Source: DATDMG01 sp036518955 (GTDB lineage Bacteria > Actinomycetota > Actinomycetes > Actinomycetales > Kineosporiaceae). Taken from it: a stretch of 17,579 nucleotides of DNA. Shown in pieces: positions 1 through 7,287 of the stretch (the stretch's first letter is position 1; every line of letters begins with the position of its first letter). Under the pieces are notes generated by a model, which was not told the origin of the DNA, did not search any database, and saw only the letters and a list, made by a program, of their open reading frames with translations. The translations under genes were made by a program, and so were the position numbers. The DNA is taken from positions 1-17,579 of the forward strand of contig DATDMG010000103.1 in NCBI GenBank assembly GCA_036518955.1. The letters are read 5' to 3'.

Positions 1-189
1 TACCAGTGCCTCCAACCCGCCGTCCCGGGCCATCTTCAGCCATCCGAACGCCGTCGACCTGGCCACCCCCAACGAAATGGCCGCGTCTTCGGGATGCACT
101 CCCGCTGCGACGGCCCGGACGAGATTCCTCCGCATCTCCTCGAGATTCTTTCGAGACGTTGGCCGAGAGGGTTCCTTGGTCACGCCCAT
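1..189 (-). CDS. IS630-family transposase, N-terminal part (runs off the window)
   Basis: Reading leftward from an ATG at 189 gives 63 codons without a stop to the window edge. The peptide starts MGVTKEPSRPTSRKNLEEM and continues with a helix-turn-helix around residues 27-52 (AGVHPEDAAISLGVARSTAF, then GWLKMARDGGLEALV). This matches the N-terminal winged-helix DNA-binding region of IS630-type (Tc1/mariner-like) transposases, which recognises the element ends. The catalytic DDE domain would lie beyond base 1, so I cannot tell whether the element is complete. Other helix-turn-helix proteins could share this fold, but the 'GVARSTAFGWLKMARDGGLEAL' style spacing is characteristic of IS630 transposases. 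Confidence 0.7.
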   Translation of the reverse strand, partial: MGVTKEPSRPTSRKNLEEMRRNLVRAVAAGVHPEDAAISLGVARSTAFGWLKMARDGGLEALV

Positions 190-240
190 AGTATATGGCA
201 GAATCTACGCGAAGTCTAGGAGTCTAGTTTCCTATTAGTA
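1..240 (-). mobile_element. Probable IS630-type insertion sequence, one end
   Basis: The transposase start at 189 faces away from the operon, so the element's terminal inverted repeat should lie between about 190 and 245. That stretch is AT-richer than its surroundings and carries short repeated motifs (CTAGACT twice on the minus strand, at about 212-228). IS630 elements insert at TA, and a TA occurs at 239-240, which I take as a tentative boundary. The other end is outside the window, so the inverted repeat cannot be confirmed. Confidence 0.4.
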
Positions 241-351
241 TGCACTGGGACTGAAGGTTTACCCGGAAACGTCTTCTACGCCAAGAAGATCTCGGACATC
301 GGCTTCCCGCTGAACGCACGGAGTCATGGAAGCCCCTATCTGAAGCCTGAT
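241..351 (+). other. Unidentified coding-like fragment next to the IS end
   Basis: The plus strand is open through this stretch and gives a protein-like sequence (GLPGNVFYAKKISDIGF, then PLNARSHGSPYLKPD), less repetitive and less Arg/Pro-rich than the usual antisense shadow in this DNA. It has no start of its own and runs straight into the antisense of the next gene. I do not recognise the family. It could be the remnant of a gene cut by the insertion sequence, or chance. There is no other gene between 190 and 378. Confidence 0.2.
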
Positions 352-378
352 GTGAACTTCCCGTCCGCGCTTCGCCGG

Positions 379-1554
379 CTACGGCTTGAGGGCAGCCGCG
401 ACTGCCGCGACCACGGGGTCGGCGCCCTGCTTGGCGTTCACGAGCAGATCGCGCGGGATGTCAGCGACCTCACGGCGAAGACGGTTCCGCATCCTGGCGT
501 CGTGGCAGAACTCGGACAGACAGCGGACGAGCTCCTCGCCGTTATAGCTTATCCCACCTCCGTCCTTCACGAGCTGGCCGGTCGGTACGCCGGCCCGGAA
601 GAGGATCGGTGTTCCGTAGTAGAGTGCCTCGTTCACCACCAGCCCCCACGCCTCGTAGATGCTTGGGACCACGAGCGCGCAGGCATTGGCCATGAGAGTG
701 GCCTTGAGAGACGTATCCGCGTAACCAGCAAAACGAATCTTGCTTGTGTCGCCAGCCAACTCCCACAATTCGGCTTCCATGGGCCCCGAGCCTGCAATCA
801 GGAGGGTCATCTCCCCCGTGTCGGCCTGCCGGAACGCCTCGATGAGCTCACTCGCTCCCTTCTCCGGGCGCAGGTAGCCGAGGAACAGTATGTACGGGCC
901 AATGTCGGACAGTTGCTCCGGCATCTCCCCCGGCGCCGCGAGTTGGTCGATCGGCAGGATCTGTCGGCCAGGGAAGATCTTGGACGGATGGACTCCGGCC
1001 CGGGTTAGGAAAATGTCCGATGCCGCACCACTCATCGACACGAAGGCGCGGGCCTGCCGGTAGAGAATCTGCCGGTAGCCCCTCGTGACCAACTCGAGCA
1101 AGGGATATGTAAACCTAGGAAACGCGGCAGCGAACAATCGCGAGACCTCTGCCGTCCTCAGGACTTGCTCGCTCCAGATCACGACAGGACGACCGCGCAG
1201 ACGCGCGTGGAGAGCGGTCAGTAGCAGCGTTGTGACGTTCTCGTGGTTCTCGACGAGAACATAGACGTCCGGTCTCGCCCGCCGCAATTCCCGCCAGACA
1301 CCAATGTTGAGCACGAGGAGGCGCAGATCCAGGCCGCGCAAGGAACGATGTTCATAAGACACGCCCTCCACGGTGGGGGCCCACAGCCTAGCTCTCGATA
1401 TCCCTTTACAGAAAAGGACCGTCAGGTCGACCACCCGCGACACCTCCTCGAAGATCGGCAGCCGGTACGGCGCAATCTCGTTGTGCACGAGCAGGACCCT
1501 TACCCGGCGCGATCTGTCGCCCTGGCCTGATGGAAACGAGTGCCGATCAGTCAC
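379..1554 (-). CDS. GT4-type glycosyltransferase (last gene of the polysaccharide operon)
   Basis: A 391-residue GT-B fold glycosyltransferase that would transfer a sugar from a nucleotide donor to a growing glycan at the cytoplasmic face. The N-terminal Rossmann half begins at RVRVLLVHNEIAPYRLPIF (about residues 17-35), and the C-terminal half at FLGYLRPEKGASELIEAF. The EX7E donor-binding motif is intact (EAWGLVVNE, residues 301-309), followed by ALYYGTP. I chose the GTG at 1554 because it overlaps the stop of the upstream flippase as GTGA, as elsewhere in this operon. The frame is open further upstream, but that part is antisense-like Asp/Gly-rich sequence inside the flippase. The acceptor and donor cannot be read from sequence. 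Confidence 0.88.
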   Translation of the reverse strand: MTDRHSFPSGQGDRSRRVRVLLVHNEIAPYRLPIFEEVSRVVDLTVLFCKGISRARLWAPTVEGVSYEHRSLRGLDLRLLVLNIGVWRELRRARPDVYVLVENHENVTTLLLTALHARLRGRPVVIWSEQVLRTAEVSRLFAAAFPRFTYPLLELVTRGYRQILYRQARAFVSMSGAASDIFLTRAGVHPSKIFPGRQILPIDQLAAPGEMPEQLSDIGPYILFLGYLRPEKGASELIEAFRQADTGEMTLLIAGSGPMEAELWELAGDTSKIRFAGYADTSLKATLMANACALVVPSIYEAWGLVVNEALYYGTPILFRAGVPTGQLVKDGGGISYNGEELVRCLSEFCHDARMRNRLRREVADIPRDLLVNAKQGADPVVAAVAAALKP

Positions 1555-3020
1555 GACATGCCGCCCGATGTCAGAAGGCGCCATAGCGGCATCAACGCCG
1601 CCACTGCGCCTAGCGACTGTCCCAGGATCCATGCCCAGCCAACACCTTCCAAGCCCATCATCGGCAGAAGCACCACAGTGGCAATCATCGTCGCCACCGC
1701 CATCATCCAATTAAGCAGTGCCGCCTCACGTAACCGACGCCGCACCAGCAGCAACGCGACCCAGACGTTGGTGATCGCGTCCGGCACAGAGGCGACGATG
1801 CAGAGACGAAGAGTGCCGGCACCGCGGTCGGCATAGAAGGTCCCGAAGACCTCCAGTATCTGGTGTGCGAAGACCAGGACCACGACGATGACCGGTCCCA
1901 GAAGTGCCGCGCAGACGGCGAGGGCGTGCGTGGCCTGAACCCGCAGCGCGGCCGCGTTCGCCCCCTCAGCGAATAGCGCCTGCGCGACGGAGGACGACAC
2001 GGCGAAGAAGAACGCACCGATCGACCACGTGTAGTAGAAGACAGCGGCCTCACTCGGACCCAGAACCGCGACGATGAGTGGAGGGATCACGTAGGCCGGA
2101 AGCATTCCGCCGAGCGTCTCCAGCTGATAACCGAGCAACGCCCTGCCCTGCGCAAGGAACTGACGCAGCCCTGTGTGCACTCGCCATCGGAATGCGGGCC
2201 TACTGCGCCGCAGGAGGAAAACCATCGCCAGCAAGAGCGACAGCGCCAACGCGACGTCCCACGACAGCAGGATGCCGAGGACGCCGGGATGCACGCGAAA
2301 GATCAACGGGGCGACGAGAAGCGGAATCTTCGCTACGGCGAAGGTGGAGTTCCGGACGAGGTGCTGGTCGCTGCGTCGCAGCGAGACAAAGGCCGCGTCG
2401 AAGGCAAGTGCGTTCGTGGTCGCCGCAGCGCCGAACACGAACGCGGCCAGCACGGGCCCTTCACGCAGGGTGGCGAAGCGTTCATTCGTCATCGACAGCA
2501 CCACGCCACCGACGGCAGCCAAGGCAGCTGTAAGAACGGTCGGGACGAGCAGACTCGCCGTGAAGAAAGAGTTCCACTGCGTCCTCGAATGGCGCAGCTT
2601 CGGCAGCATCTGCACGTTGATCGACGAGACGCCCATCGCACCGAGGAACGACGTCAGTCCGAACAGGCTGATGAATGCCGACGCGATGCCTACTGCTCGT
2701 GGGTCGTAGGTGTGCGCGGCCAAGCCCCAGTAGAGGTAGCCCAAGCCGGACGTGGCAACCGTGGTCCCCAGCAGGAAGCCGCTGTTGCGCAGCAGCGAGT
2801 GGTCCCGAAGCAACGCCAGACCCCGTCCTGCCAATGACGGCGGACGGTCAGGGCTGCGGCGCCGGTCTGTCCGGTGCCGAGCGCCCCCACTCACGGATCG
2901 CCCGCGCGGACTCCGGCCTTCGGGCTCGCACCGCACCAGGAGCCCGTCACAACGCTCGTCCGAGCTGCCCGGGGAAGGGGGCGGCGACACCGGCATGATC
3001 GACGACACGCTGGGACTCAT
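1551..3020 (-). CDS. Wzx/MATE-like polysaccharide flippase (lipopolysaccharide biosynthesis protein)
   Basis: A 489-residue integral membrane protein of the polysaccharide-export (MOP, PST/Wzx-type) superfamily, expected to flip lipid-linked oligosaccharide across the membrane. After a roughly 80-residue Pro/Ser/Arg-rich hydrophilic N-terminus comes LRNSGFLLGTTVATSGLGYL, the classic first helix of this family. A dozen or so hydrophobic segments follow to the C-terminus (for example MLPAYVIPPLIVAVLG and AVCAALLGPVIVVVLVF). The ATG at 3020 overlaps the TGA of the upstream acetyltransferase as ATGA. The frame extends 150 codons further upstream, but that extension is antisense to other structure and unlike any flippase. 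The long hydrophilic N-terminus is unusual for Wzx and could mean an internal start, but I saw no better one. Confidence 0.87.
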   Translation of the reverse strand: MSPSVSSIMPVSPPPSPGSSDERCDGLLVRCEPEGRSPRGRSVSGGARHRTDRRRSPDRPPSLAGRGLALLRDHSLLRNSGFLLGTTVATSGLGYLYWGLAAHTYDPRAVGIASAFISLFGLTSFLGAMGVSSINVQMLPKLRHSRTQWNSFFTASLLVPTVLTAALAAVGGVVLSMTNERFATLREGPVLAAFVFGAAATTNALAFDAAFVSLRRSDQHLVRNSTFAVAKIPLLVAPLIFRVHPGVLGILLSWDVALALSLLLAMVFLLRRSRPAFRWRVHTGLRQFLAQGRALLGYQLETLGGMLPAYVIPPLIVAVLGPSEAAVFYYTWSIGAFFFAVSSSVAQALFAEGANAAALRVQATHALAVCAALLGPVIVVVLVFAHQILEVFGTFYADRGAGTLRLCIVASVPDAITNVWVALLLVRRRLREAALLNWMMAVATMIATVVLLPMMGLEGVGWAWILGQSLGAVAALMPLWRLLTSGGMS

Positions 3021-3544
3021 CCGCCGCTCCGGGCCGATGATCGGATCGAGTGGTTCCCCCAGATCGCCCGCAGTTGTTCCTCTGCCACCGGCCTGATCAC
3101 GGCAGGGTTTCCGGTAGCCCGGTGGAACGGCGGCAGATCCCGGGTCAGCACGGCCCCGGCCCCCACCACGCCGTACTCGCCGACCGTGATCCCGCCCAGG
3201 ACGCTGGCCCCGGTGCCGATGAGGACGTGTGCCCCGATCTCGGGTGCCCCGTCCGTCGCCCCAACGCTGTTGCCGAGTGTCACGTGATGGAACACAAGTG
3301 CCGGGCCGCAGAACTGCGTGTCCTCGTGGACAACCGTTCCGAGCCCGTTGTGCATGAAGTTGACCCCGACCGGAATGTTCATGCGGACCGGAATGTCCGC
3401 CGAGAAGATCACCCTCAGGATGAGCTGCACCAGCCGAGCGAGCGTGGTCAACCCACGGACATGCAACCATCTACCCAGTCTCAAGATGGTCAGCACCTGC
3501 GAATGCTCGGGATAGGCGCCGCCTCCGGGTTCGGTCATCGCCAT
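3017..3544 (-). CDS. Left-handed beta-helix (CysE-like) acyltransferase
   Basis: A 175-residue hexapeptide-repeat acetyltransferase of the serine-acetyltransferase-like group that often sits in exopolysaccharide loci and O-acetylates a sugar or amino-sugar. It has a short alpha-helical N-terminus, then the helix repeats (IPVRMNIPVGVNFMHNGLG, IGAHVLIGTGASVLGG, ITVGEYGVVGAGAVLTRDLP) and the typical terminal GNPAVIRP. Histidines in FMHNG and VFHHVTLGN fit the catalytic positions of the family. At 175 residues it is shorter than true CysE (about 270), consistent with a sugar rather than serine acceptor. The ATG at 3544 shares its A with the upstream stop (TGATG). GTG at 3547, with GGAG six bases upstream, is equally possible. 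Confidence 0.83.
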   Translation of the reverse strand: MAMTEPGGGAYPEHSQVLTILRLGRWLHVRGLTTLARLVQLILRVIFSADIPVRMNIPVGVNFMHNGLGTVVHEDTQFCGPALVFHHVTLGNSVGATDGAPEIGAHVLIGTGASVLGGITVGEYGVVGAGAVLTRDLPPFHRATGNPAVIRPVAEEQLRAIWGNHSIRSSARSGG

Positions 3545-4527
3545 CACGCCGGTCTCCGAAGCGTCGCCTCGAACGTGCGAGATGGAGAGGAGCGGCCGTT
3601 GGCGAGGCCGTCGACCAGCAGCCCAGCCTCACGAGCCGCTACAAGCAACTCGCGAAGGAGCTCGATCCTGTTGCCTCCCGTCACGATCCAGTCATGAAAG
3701 GTCATCATCGCCAACGGTGCCGGTGTCCGAACAAGTGATCGAATGGCAGCCCGGGCATATTCCATCTGCGGGGACGGTGTGAGCTCCCGCGGCAGCGGGA
3801 GCCCCACGAGGTCGCAGTCCAAGGGGGCGAAGACCGGCACCTCCAGCAGCCCCTCCTGGAGGAAAGGCGCACGCGACGAGGCCAGCCACCGGAGCCTGCC
3901 CAGCAGTGAGCCGCCGAACTCCAGGCGGCTCACGTGCAGGACGTTGATGGCAAACGTCGCGAGACGGCTCCTCGAGATGCGCGGCCGGCCGTCCCGTCCC
4001 CGACGCCAGGCCCTCCTCCACCGAGGGCCGGCGTCCGGGCGGAAAATCTCGACGGGGTGCCGCAACTCCAGGTTCGAGATCCACAGATAGCCCTGCCGAC
4101 GCAGGATGTCGTTGATCTCCTTGCGGTAGAATGAGGGCTCCAGCAGGTAGGGCGCGCGGAAGCACCGCGGGCGGACTCCGGTTAGGTCTTCCAGAACGCG
4201 CTGAACCCGAGTGAGATCCCGATCGAACGCGGCCAACCCTTCCTCGGTGAGTCTGTCCAGATGCTCGTGGTGATATCCGTGCAGGCCGATCTCGTGGCCA
4301 GCTTCAGCGATCGTGCGGATGACGTCCGGCTGCTCGTAGACAAGACGCCCGACAACGAAGAAGACCCCGTGCGCGTCATGTTCGGCGAGCGTTGCCAGAA
4401 TTCGCTGTGTGCTCTCCACCAGGTCGTAGTCCTCGGCATACGGCATGCCGTGCGCACCCTCGTAGTCGAAGCACACCAGGAGCCGCTCCGGTCCGGTTCC
4501 TTCACCCATCATGTGCCTACTCACCAT
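3544..4527 (-). CDS. NodB-type polysaccharide deacetylase (CE4 family)
   Basis: A metal-dependent deacetylase, presumably acting on N-acetyl groups of the operon's glycan or its lipid-linked precursor. The motifs in order are CFDYEG (residues 19-24, D21 as the catalytic base position), HGYHH (H83 and H87, metal ligands), FRAPY (R124/P126), and MMTFHDW near the C-terminus. The FDYEG form, with Tyr-Glu instead of the usual Asp-Asp-Gly, is seen in a polysaccharide-operon subgroup. No signal peptide is visible, so action may be cytoplasmic. GAGGAG touches the ATG at 4527 directly, so translation may really begin at GTG 4524 or ATG 4512/4509. It starts 22 bases after the upstream gene and overlaps the acetyltransferase by one base. 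Confidence 0.87.
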   Translation of the reverse strand: MVSRHMMGEGTGPERLLVCFDYEGAHGMPYAEDYDLVESTQRILATLAEHDAHGVFFVVGRLVYEQPDVIRTIAEAGHEIGLHGYHHEHLDRLTEEGLAAFDRDLTRVQRVLEDLTGVRPRCFRAPYLLEPSFYRKEINDILRRQGYLWISNLELRHPVEIFRPDAGPRWRRAWRRGRDGRPRISRSRLATFAINVLHVSRLEFGGSLLGRLRWLASSRAPFLQEGLLEVPVFAPLDCDLVGLPLPRELTPSPQMEYARAAIRSLVRTPAPLAMMTFHDWIVTGGNRIELLRELLVAAREAGLLVDGLANGRSSPSRTFEATLRRPA

Positions 4528-4549
4528 CTCCTCACGGTTCGGCGCCGGC

Positions 4550-5356
4550 TCACATGCCGGGCGTCTGACACGGTCGATCCGACGCTCGGAGATAGAGCGT
4601 CAGGACGTAGGCTTTCTCCGAGCGGACGTGGATCGCGAACCTGTGGAGACAGCCGTCGTTGGCGGACGCAGTCCCCACACGTACGTTCCGCGCCTGCCCG
4701 GTCGGGACACGAACGTGGGTCACCTGATTTTGGGCGCCGTCGTCGCGCTTCAGGGCAACCGAGTAGTATCCGTTTCCTCCGTCCCTGTTAGCTAGACGGA
4801 TAACGATCGGCATACCTTCGCCCGCCTTCAACTCGACCACGCCGTGGGTCGAGGCAATCGGCTCAGCGAAGGAGACGGTCGAATACGCCTGGTTCGCGAC
4901 TATGGGGATCCCTCGACCGAGAACGACGGCGAACACAATCATCGCCACGGTTCCGGCCACCACGACGACAGAACCGACCGCCCTTTCGCAAGGCATCGCA
5001 AGGTGGGGACGCCGCTTGCGAAGCCCGGCCGCCAGCACTGCCTCGACGGTGACGACGGTGGCTGTCAGCGAGACCGAGAGCCGCGTGATACCGACGCTGG
5101 CGCTGAGTCCGAAGGCCTCTGCGGCCGACGCGAACGTACCGAGCGCGAGAAGCATCGGGGTAAACCCTTGTGGCTTTTCAGTGGGCAGCAAGGCCAAGCC
5201 GAGCGCCGCTCCCTGCGCCAGCAACAACAGCACGACTCCGACCGCGGGTTGTATGAACGGCACCCGCGCAACAATCACTATGGCCGACAGAACCGCAGCC
5301 CCACCCACGAGCAGTAGGTCGGTCTGCACCCAGGCCCGTCGTACTCTCACCGCCAT
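4550..5356 (-). CDS. DUF1616-like membrane protein with extracytoplasmic beta domain
   Basis: A 268-residue protein with about five predicted membrane segments (roughly residues 12-32, 36-57, 66-87, 90-111, 126-147) and a C-terminal domain of about 110 residues rich in beta-strand patterns (VVELKAGEGMPIVIRLANRD, GYYSVALKRDDG). This architecture, a helical membrane part plus an Ig-like outer domain, resembles DUF1616 proteins. Those are common in archaeal and actinobacterial glycan loci and have no settled function. The ATG at 5356 overlaps the end of the upstream GT-C-like gene by 10 bases, which couples the two. The assignment rests on topology and pattern, not on catalytic residues. Confidence 0.7.
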   Translation of the reverse strand: MAVRVRRAWVQTDLLLVGGAAVLSAIVIVARVPFIQPAVGVVLLLLAQGAALGLALLPTEKPQGFTPMLLALGTFASAAEAFGLSASVGITRLSVSLTATVVTVEAVLAAGLRKRRPHLAMPCERAVGSVVVVAGTVAMIVFAVVLGRGIPIVANQAYSTVSFAEPIASTHGVVELKAGEGMPIVIRLANRDGGNGYYSVALKRDDGAQNQVTHVRVPTGQARNVRVGTASANDGCLHRFAIHVRSEKAYVLTLYLRASDRPCQTPGM

Positions 5357-7287
5357 GACGCCCTCGCGTACGCAGGGTCCAGCCTATAGATCGTGATCTG
5401 ATCACTGTCGTAGACACGGGTCGTGTATGGGCTGTTCACCCACCGCTCCAGGACCTTGGCGGCGACCGGATGTACTGTCTGGCCGGGCGGGAGCTCACCC
5501 GGAGCGATGTATGAGCCCAGCATCGGCGACCACCTCTGCAGGTTCTTGTCGATGACCAGATAGCGGAATCCCTGGTCGGCGAGGGACCTGACAAGGGGGG
5601 CCGTCGGAGGGTTCTGCGTGACGTAGAAATCGAGTACTGGCCCGTCGGAGGGTGTGGCGAGCCTCGTGCCTGGGATCGCCTGGTACAACACCCCGTTGTA
5701 GCGGTCCACGACGACGCTCGAGTCGTCCGGATCGATGCGTCCCCACCAGGAAGCGGCGTCGACCATGTTCGCTGTTACCGAGCGCGCGTCAGAACCGAAG
5801 ATATAGGGCCCAGGGAATCGGTACGGGACGTTCTGACCGGCGGCAAGATTACCGATCGTCAACAGGCAGAGCACGCTTGCAGCGGCTGGGCCGACCAGGG
5901 CGGCCCTGCGGTGGAGGCCGGCCAGCACGAGTCGAGCCAGGACGACGCCCACCCCGACGTACGTGAATGCCCACGAACGTCGGGCCAGTTCCGACCCCGC
6001 AATGGTCAGCACTAGCGGAATGCTGAGTACATACACGACCGCGACCCAGTGCATAACCACCGTCAGTCCCCGACCGGACAGCCGCGTGAATGCTCTGGTC
6101 GCCACGAACTGCCATACCAGCAAGAGTGCGACGACAATGGGCGCGGCCATCGCCGCATAGCGCTCGTACGAGGGAATTTGGCTCCCCGCGAACGGCCGCC
6201 GACCGCCTTGGCCATCCGACGAGGGCATGATCATGCTTTTGAACTGCGCGACGACGTCCCCGACCGGCGAGCCCAGGTACTCGGACGTCTCCGGCGCAAT
6301 CAGACGCACGTAGGCGATCAATCCTGTGGAAACCGCGAGAGCGGGAAGCGCAAGCCAGATGATCCTCTCCCAGTGCGGGTCTCCACCGCGGACGACCCGG
6401 ACCACGGCAGCCGTGGTCAGCACGACCACGCTCAAGATCAGGATTCCGGACAGAAACGCCGTGGAGAGATGATGGGTCACCGTGCTGAGGCCGCCCACGA
6501 AGATGACCATGGCCGCCCACAGGGTCCGATCACGGGACGTCCGCGCCCGAAAGGTTCTGGCCGCGAAGTACAGCACCCACATCACCAGAGTGACGCCCAG
6601 AGACTCGTAGGCGAACTGCGTGTCGAAGTAGATCCACTCCGCGTTCGTCATGTAGATCGCCGCCACGATGCCGGCCCCTTGGGGAGGCAGCATCGTGCGC
6701 GCCAACATGTAGGCGGCCAGAGCACCGAGCACGTGCACGACCGCGACAACGATCTCAGCCACCGTCCAGCTGCTGAGTCCGGTTGCCTGCACGATCACGC
6801 CCGACAAGGCGTGAAGACCTGGGTAATACTGCACTATCGGCACCGCGTCGTTCGCAACGTATAGGTGGTGCCCAGAGACCACCTGATTGAGCTGCACCCA
6901 GTGAGCCCGCTCGTCATAGAACAACGGCCCCGAGGCATTGCGCAGGTACTTGGGGGCGAACGTGAAGAGCGCCAGCCCGGCAACGACCAGCTGGCGTTCA
7001 CCTTCTAGGACCTTGCGCGAGCACAATCGGTGAACCAGAGGACCGGCACCGGAGATGATTCCGGCCCAGAAGGTCAGGAAGTATCCGCTTTGAGCAGAGG
7101 TGGAACGCAGGGACTGGTGGTAGGACAGCGCGATCAGTGCCACGCCGAGAGACGGGGATAGGGCTAGCAGGGCCAGGCGCCGCAGATTCGGAATCGTCTC
7201 CCGGATCACGCCGTGACCACGCAGCGGGCGCCGACCAGGTCCACGCTCGCTACGCGTCGCCGGTCGCATCGGTGTCGTTACTCCCAT
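5347..7287 (-). CDS. GT-C-fold-like multi-spanning membrane glycosyltransferase or polymerase
   Basis: A 646-residue protein with ten or more hydrophobic segments, the first starting near residue 37. A soluble C-terminal part of about 170 residues probably lies outside the membrane. After two early helices there is LFYDERAHWVQ (D125, E126, H129), which matches the DE/DExxH motif in the first extracytoplasmic loop of GT-C enzymes. Those use polyprenyl-phosphate-linked sugars. It could transfer the sugar charged by the operon's GT2 enzyme, or act as the missing polymerase. Start chosen at ATG 7287 because of GAGGTGG four bases upstream and a 10-base overlap with the upstream GT4. ATG 7269 is a weaker alternative, and the open frame further upstream lies inside the GT4. 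Confidence 0.78.
   Translation of the reverse strand: MGVTTPMRPATRSERGPGRRPLRGHGVIRETIPNLRRLALLALSPSLGVALIALSYHQSLRSTSAQSGYFLTFWAGIISGAGPLVHRLCSRKVLEGERQLVVAGLALFTFAPKYLRNASGPLFYDERAHWVQLNQVVSGHHLYVANDAVPIVQYYPGLHALSGVIVQATGLSSWTVAEIVVAVVHVLGALAAYMLARTMLPPQGAGIVAAIYMTNAEWIYFDTQFAYESLGVTLVMWVLYFAARTFRARTSRDRTLWAAMVIFVGGLSTVTHHLSTAFLSGILILSVVVLTTAAVVRVVRGGDPHWERIIWLALPALAVSTGLIAYVRLIAPETSEYLGSPVGDVVAQFKSMIMPSSDGQGGRRPFAGSQIPSYERYAAMAAPIVVALLLVWQFVATRAFTRLSGRGLTVVMHWVAVVYVLSIPLVLTIAGSELARRSWAFTYVGVGVVLARLVLAGLHRRAALVGPAAASVLCLLTIGNLAAGQNVPYRFPGPYIFGSDARSVTANMVDAASWWGRIDPDDSSVVVDRYNGVLYQAIPGTRLATPSDGPVLDFYVTQNPPTAPLVRSLADQGFRYLVIDKNLQRWSPMLGSYIAPGELPPGQTVHPVAAKVLERWVNSPYTTRVYDSDQITIYRLDPAYARASWR

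Noticed and set aside
352..1008. Long plus-strand open frame antisense to the last GT4 gene
   Set aside because: His/Arg/Glu-rich shadow of a well-supported minus-strand glycosyltransferase. Only the bases before about 351 look protein-like in their own right.
3021..3470. Open N-terminal extension of the flippase frame
   Set aside because: It lies antisense-frame inside the acetyltransferase gene, is Arg/Gly/His-rich and has no family similarity. The ATGA overlap at 3020 explains the start better.
6049..6864. 271-codon plus-strand frame opposite the GT-C-like gene
   Set aside because: Composition (His, Arg, Gln, Asp) is that of a reverse-complement shadow of a hydrophobic protein.
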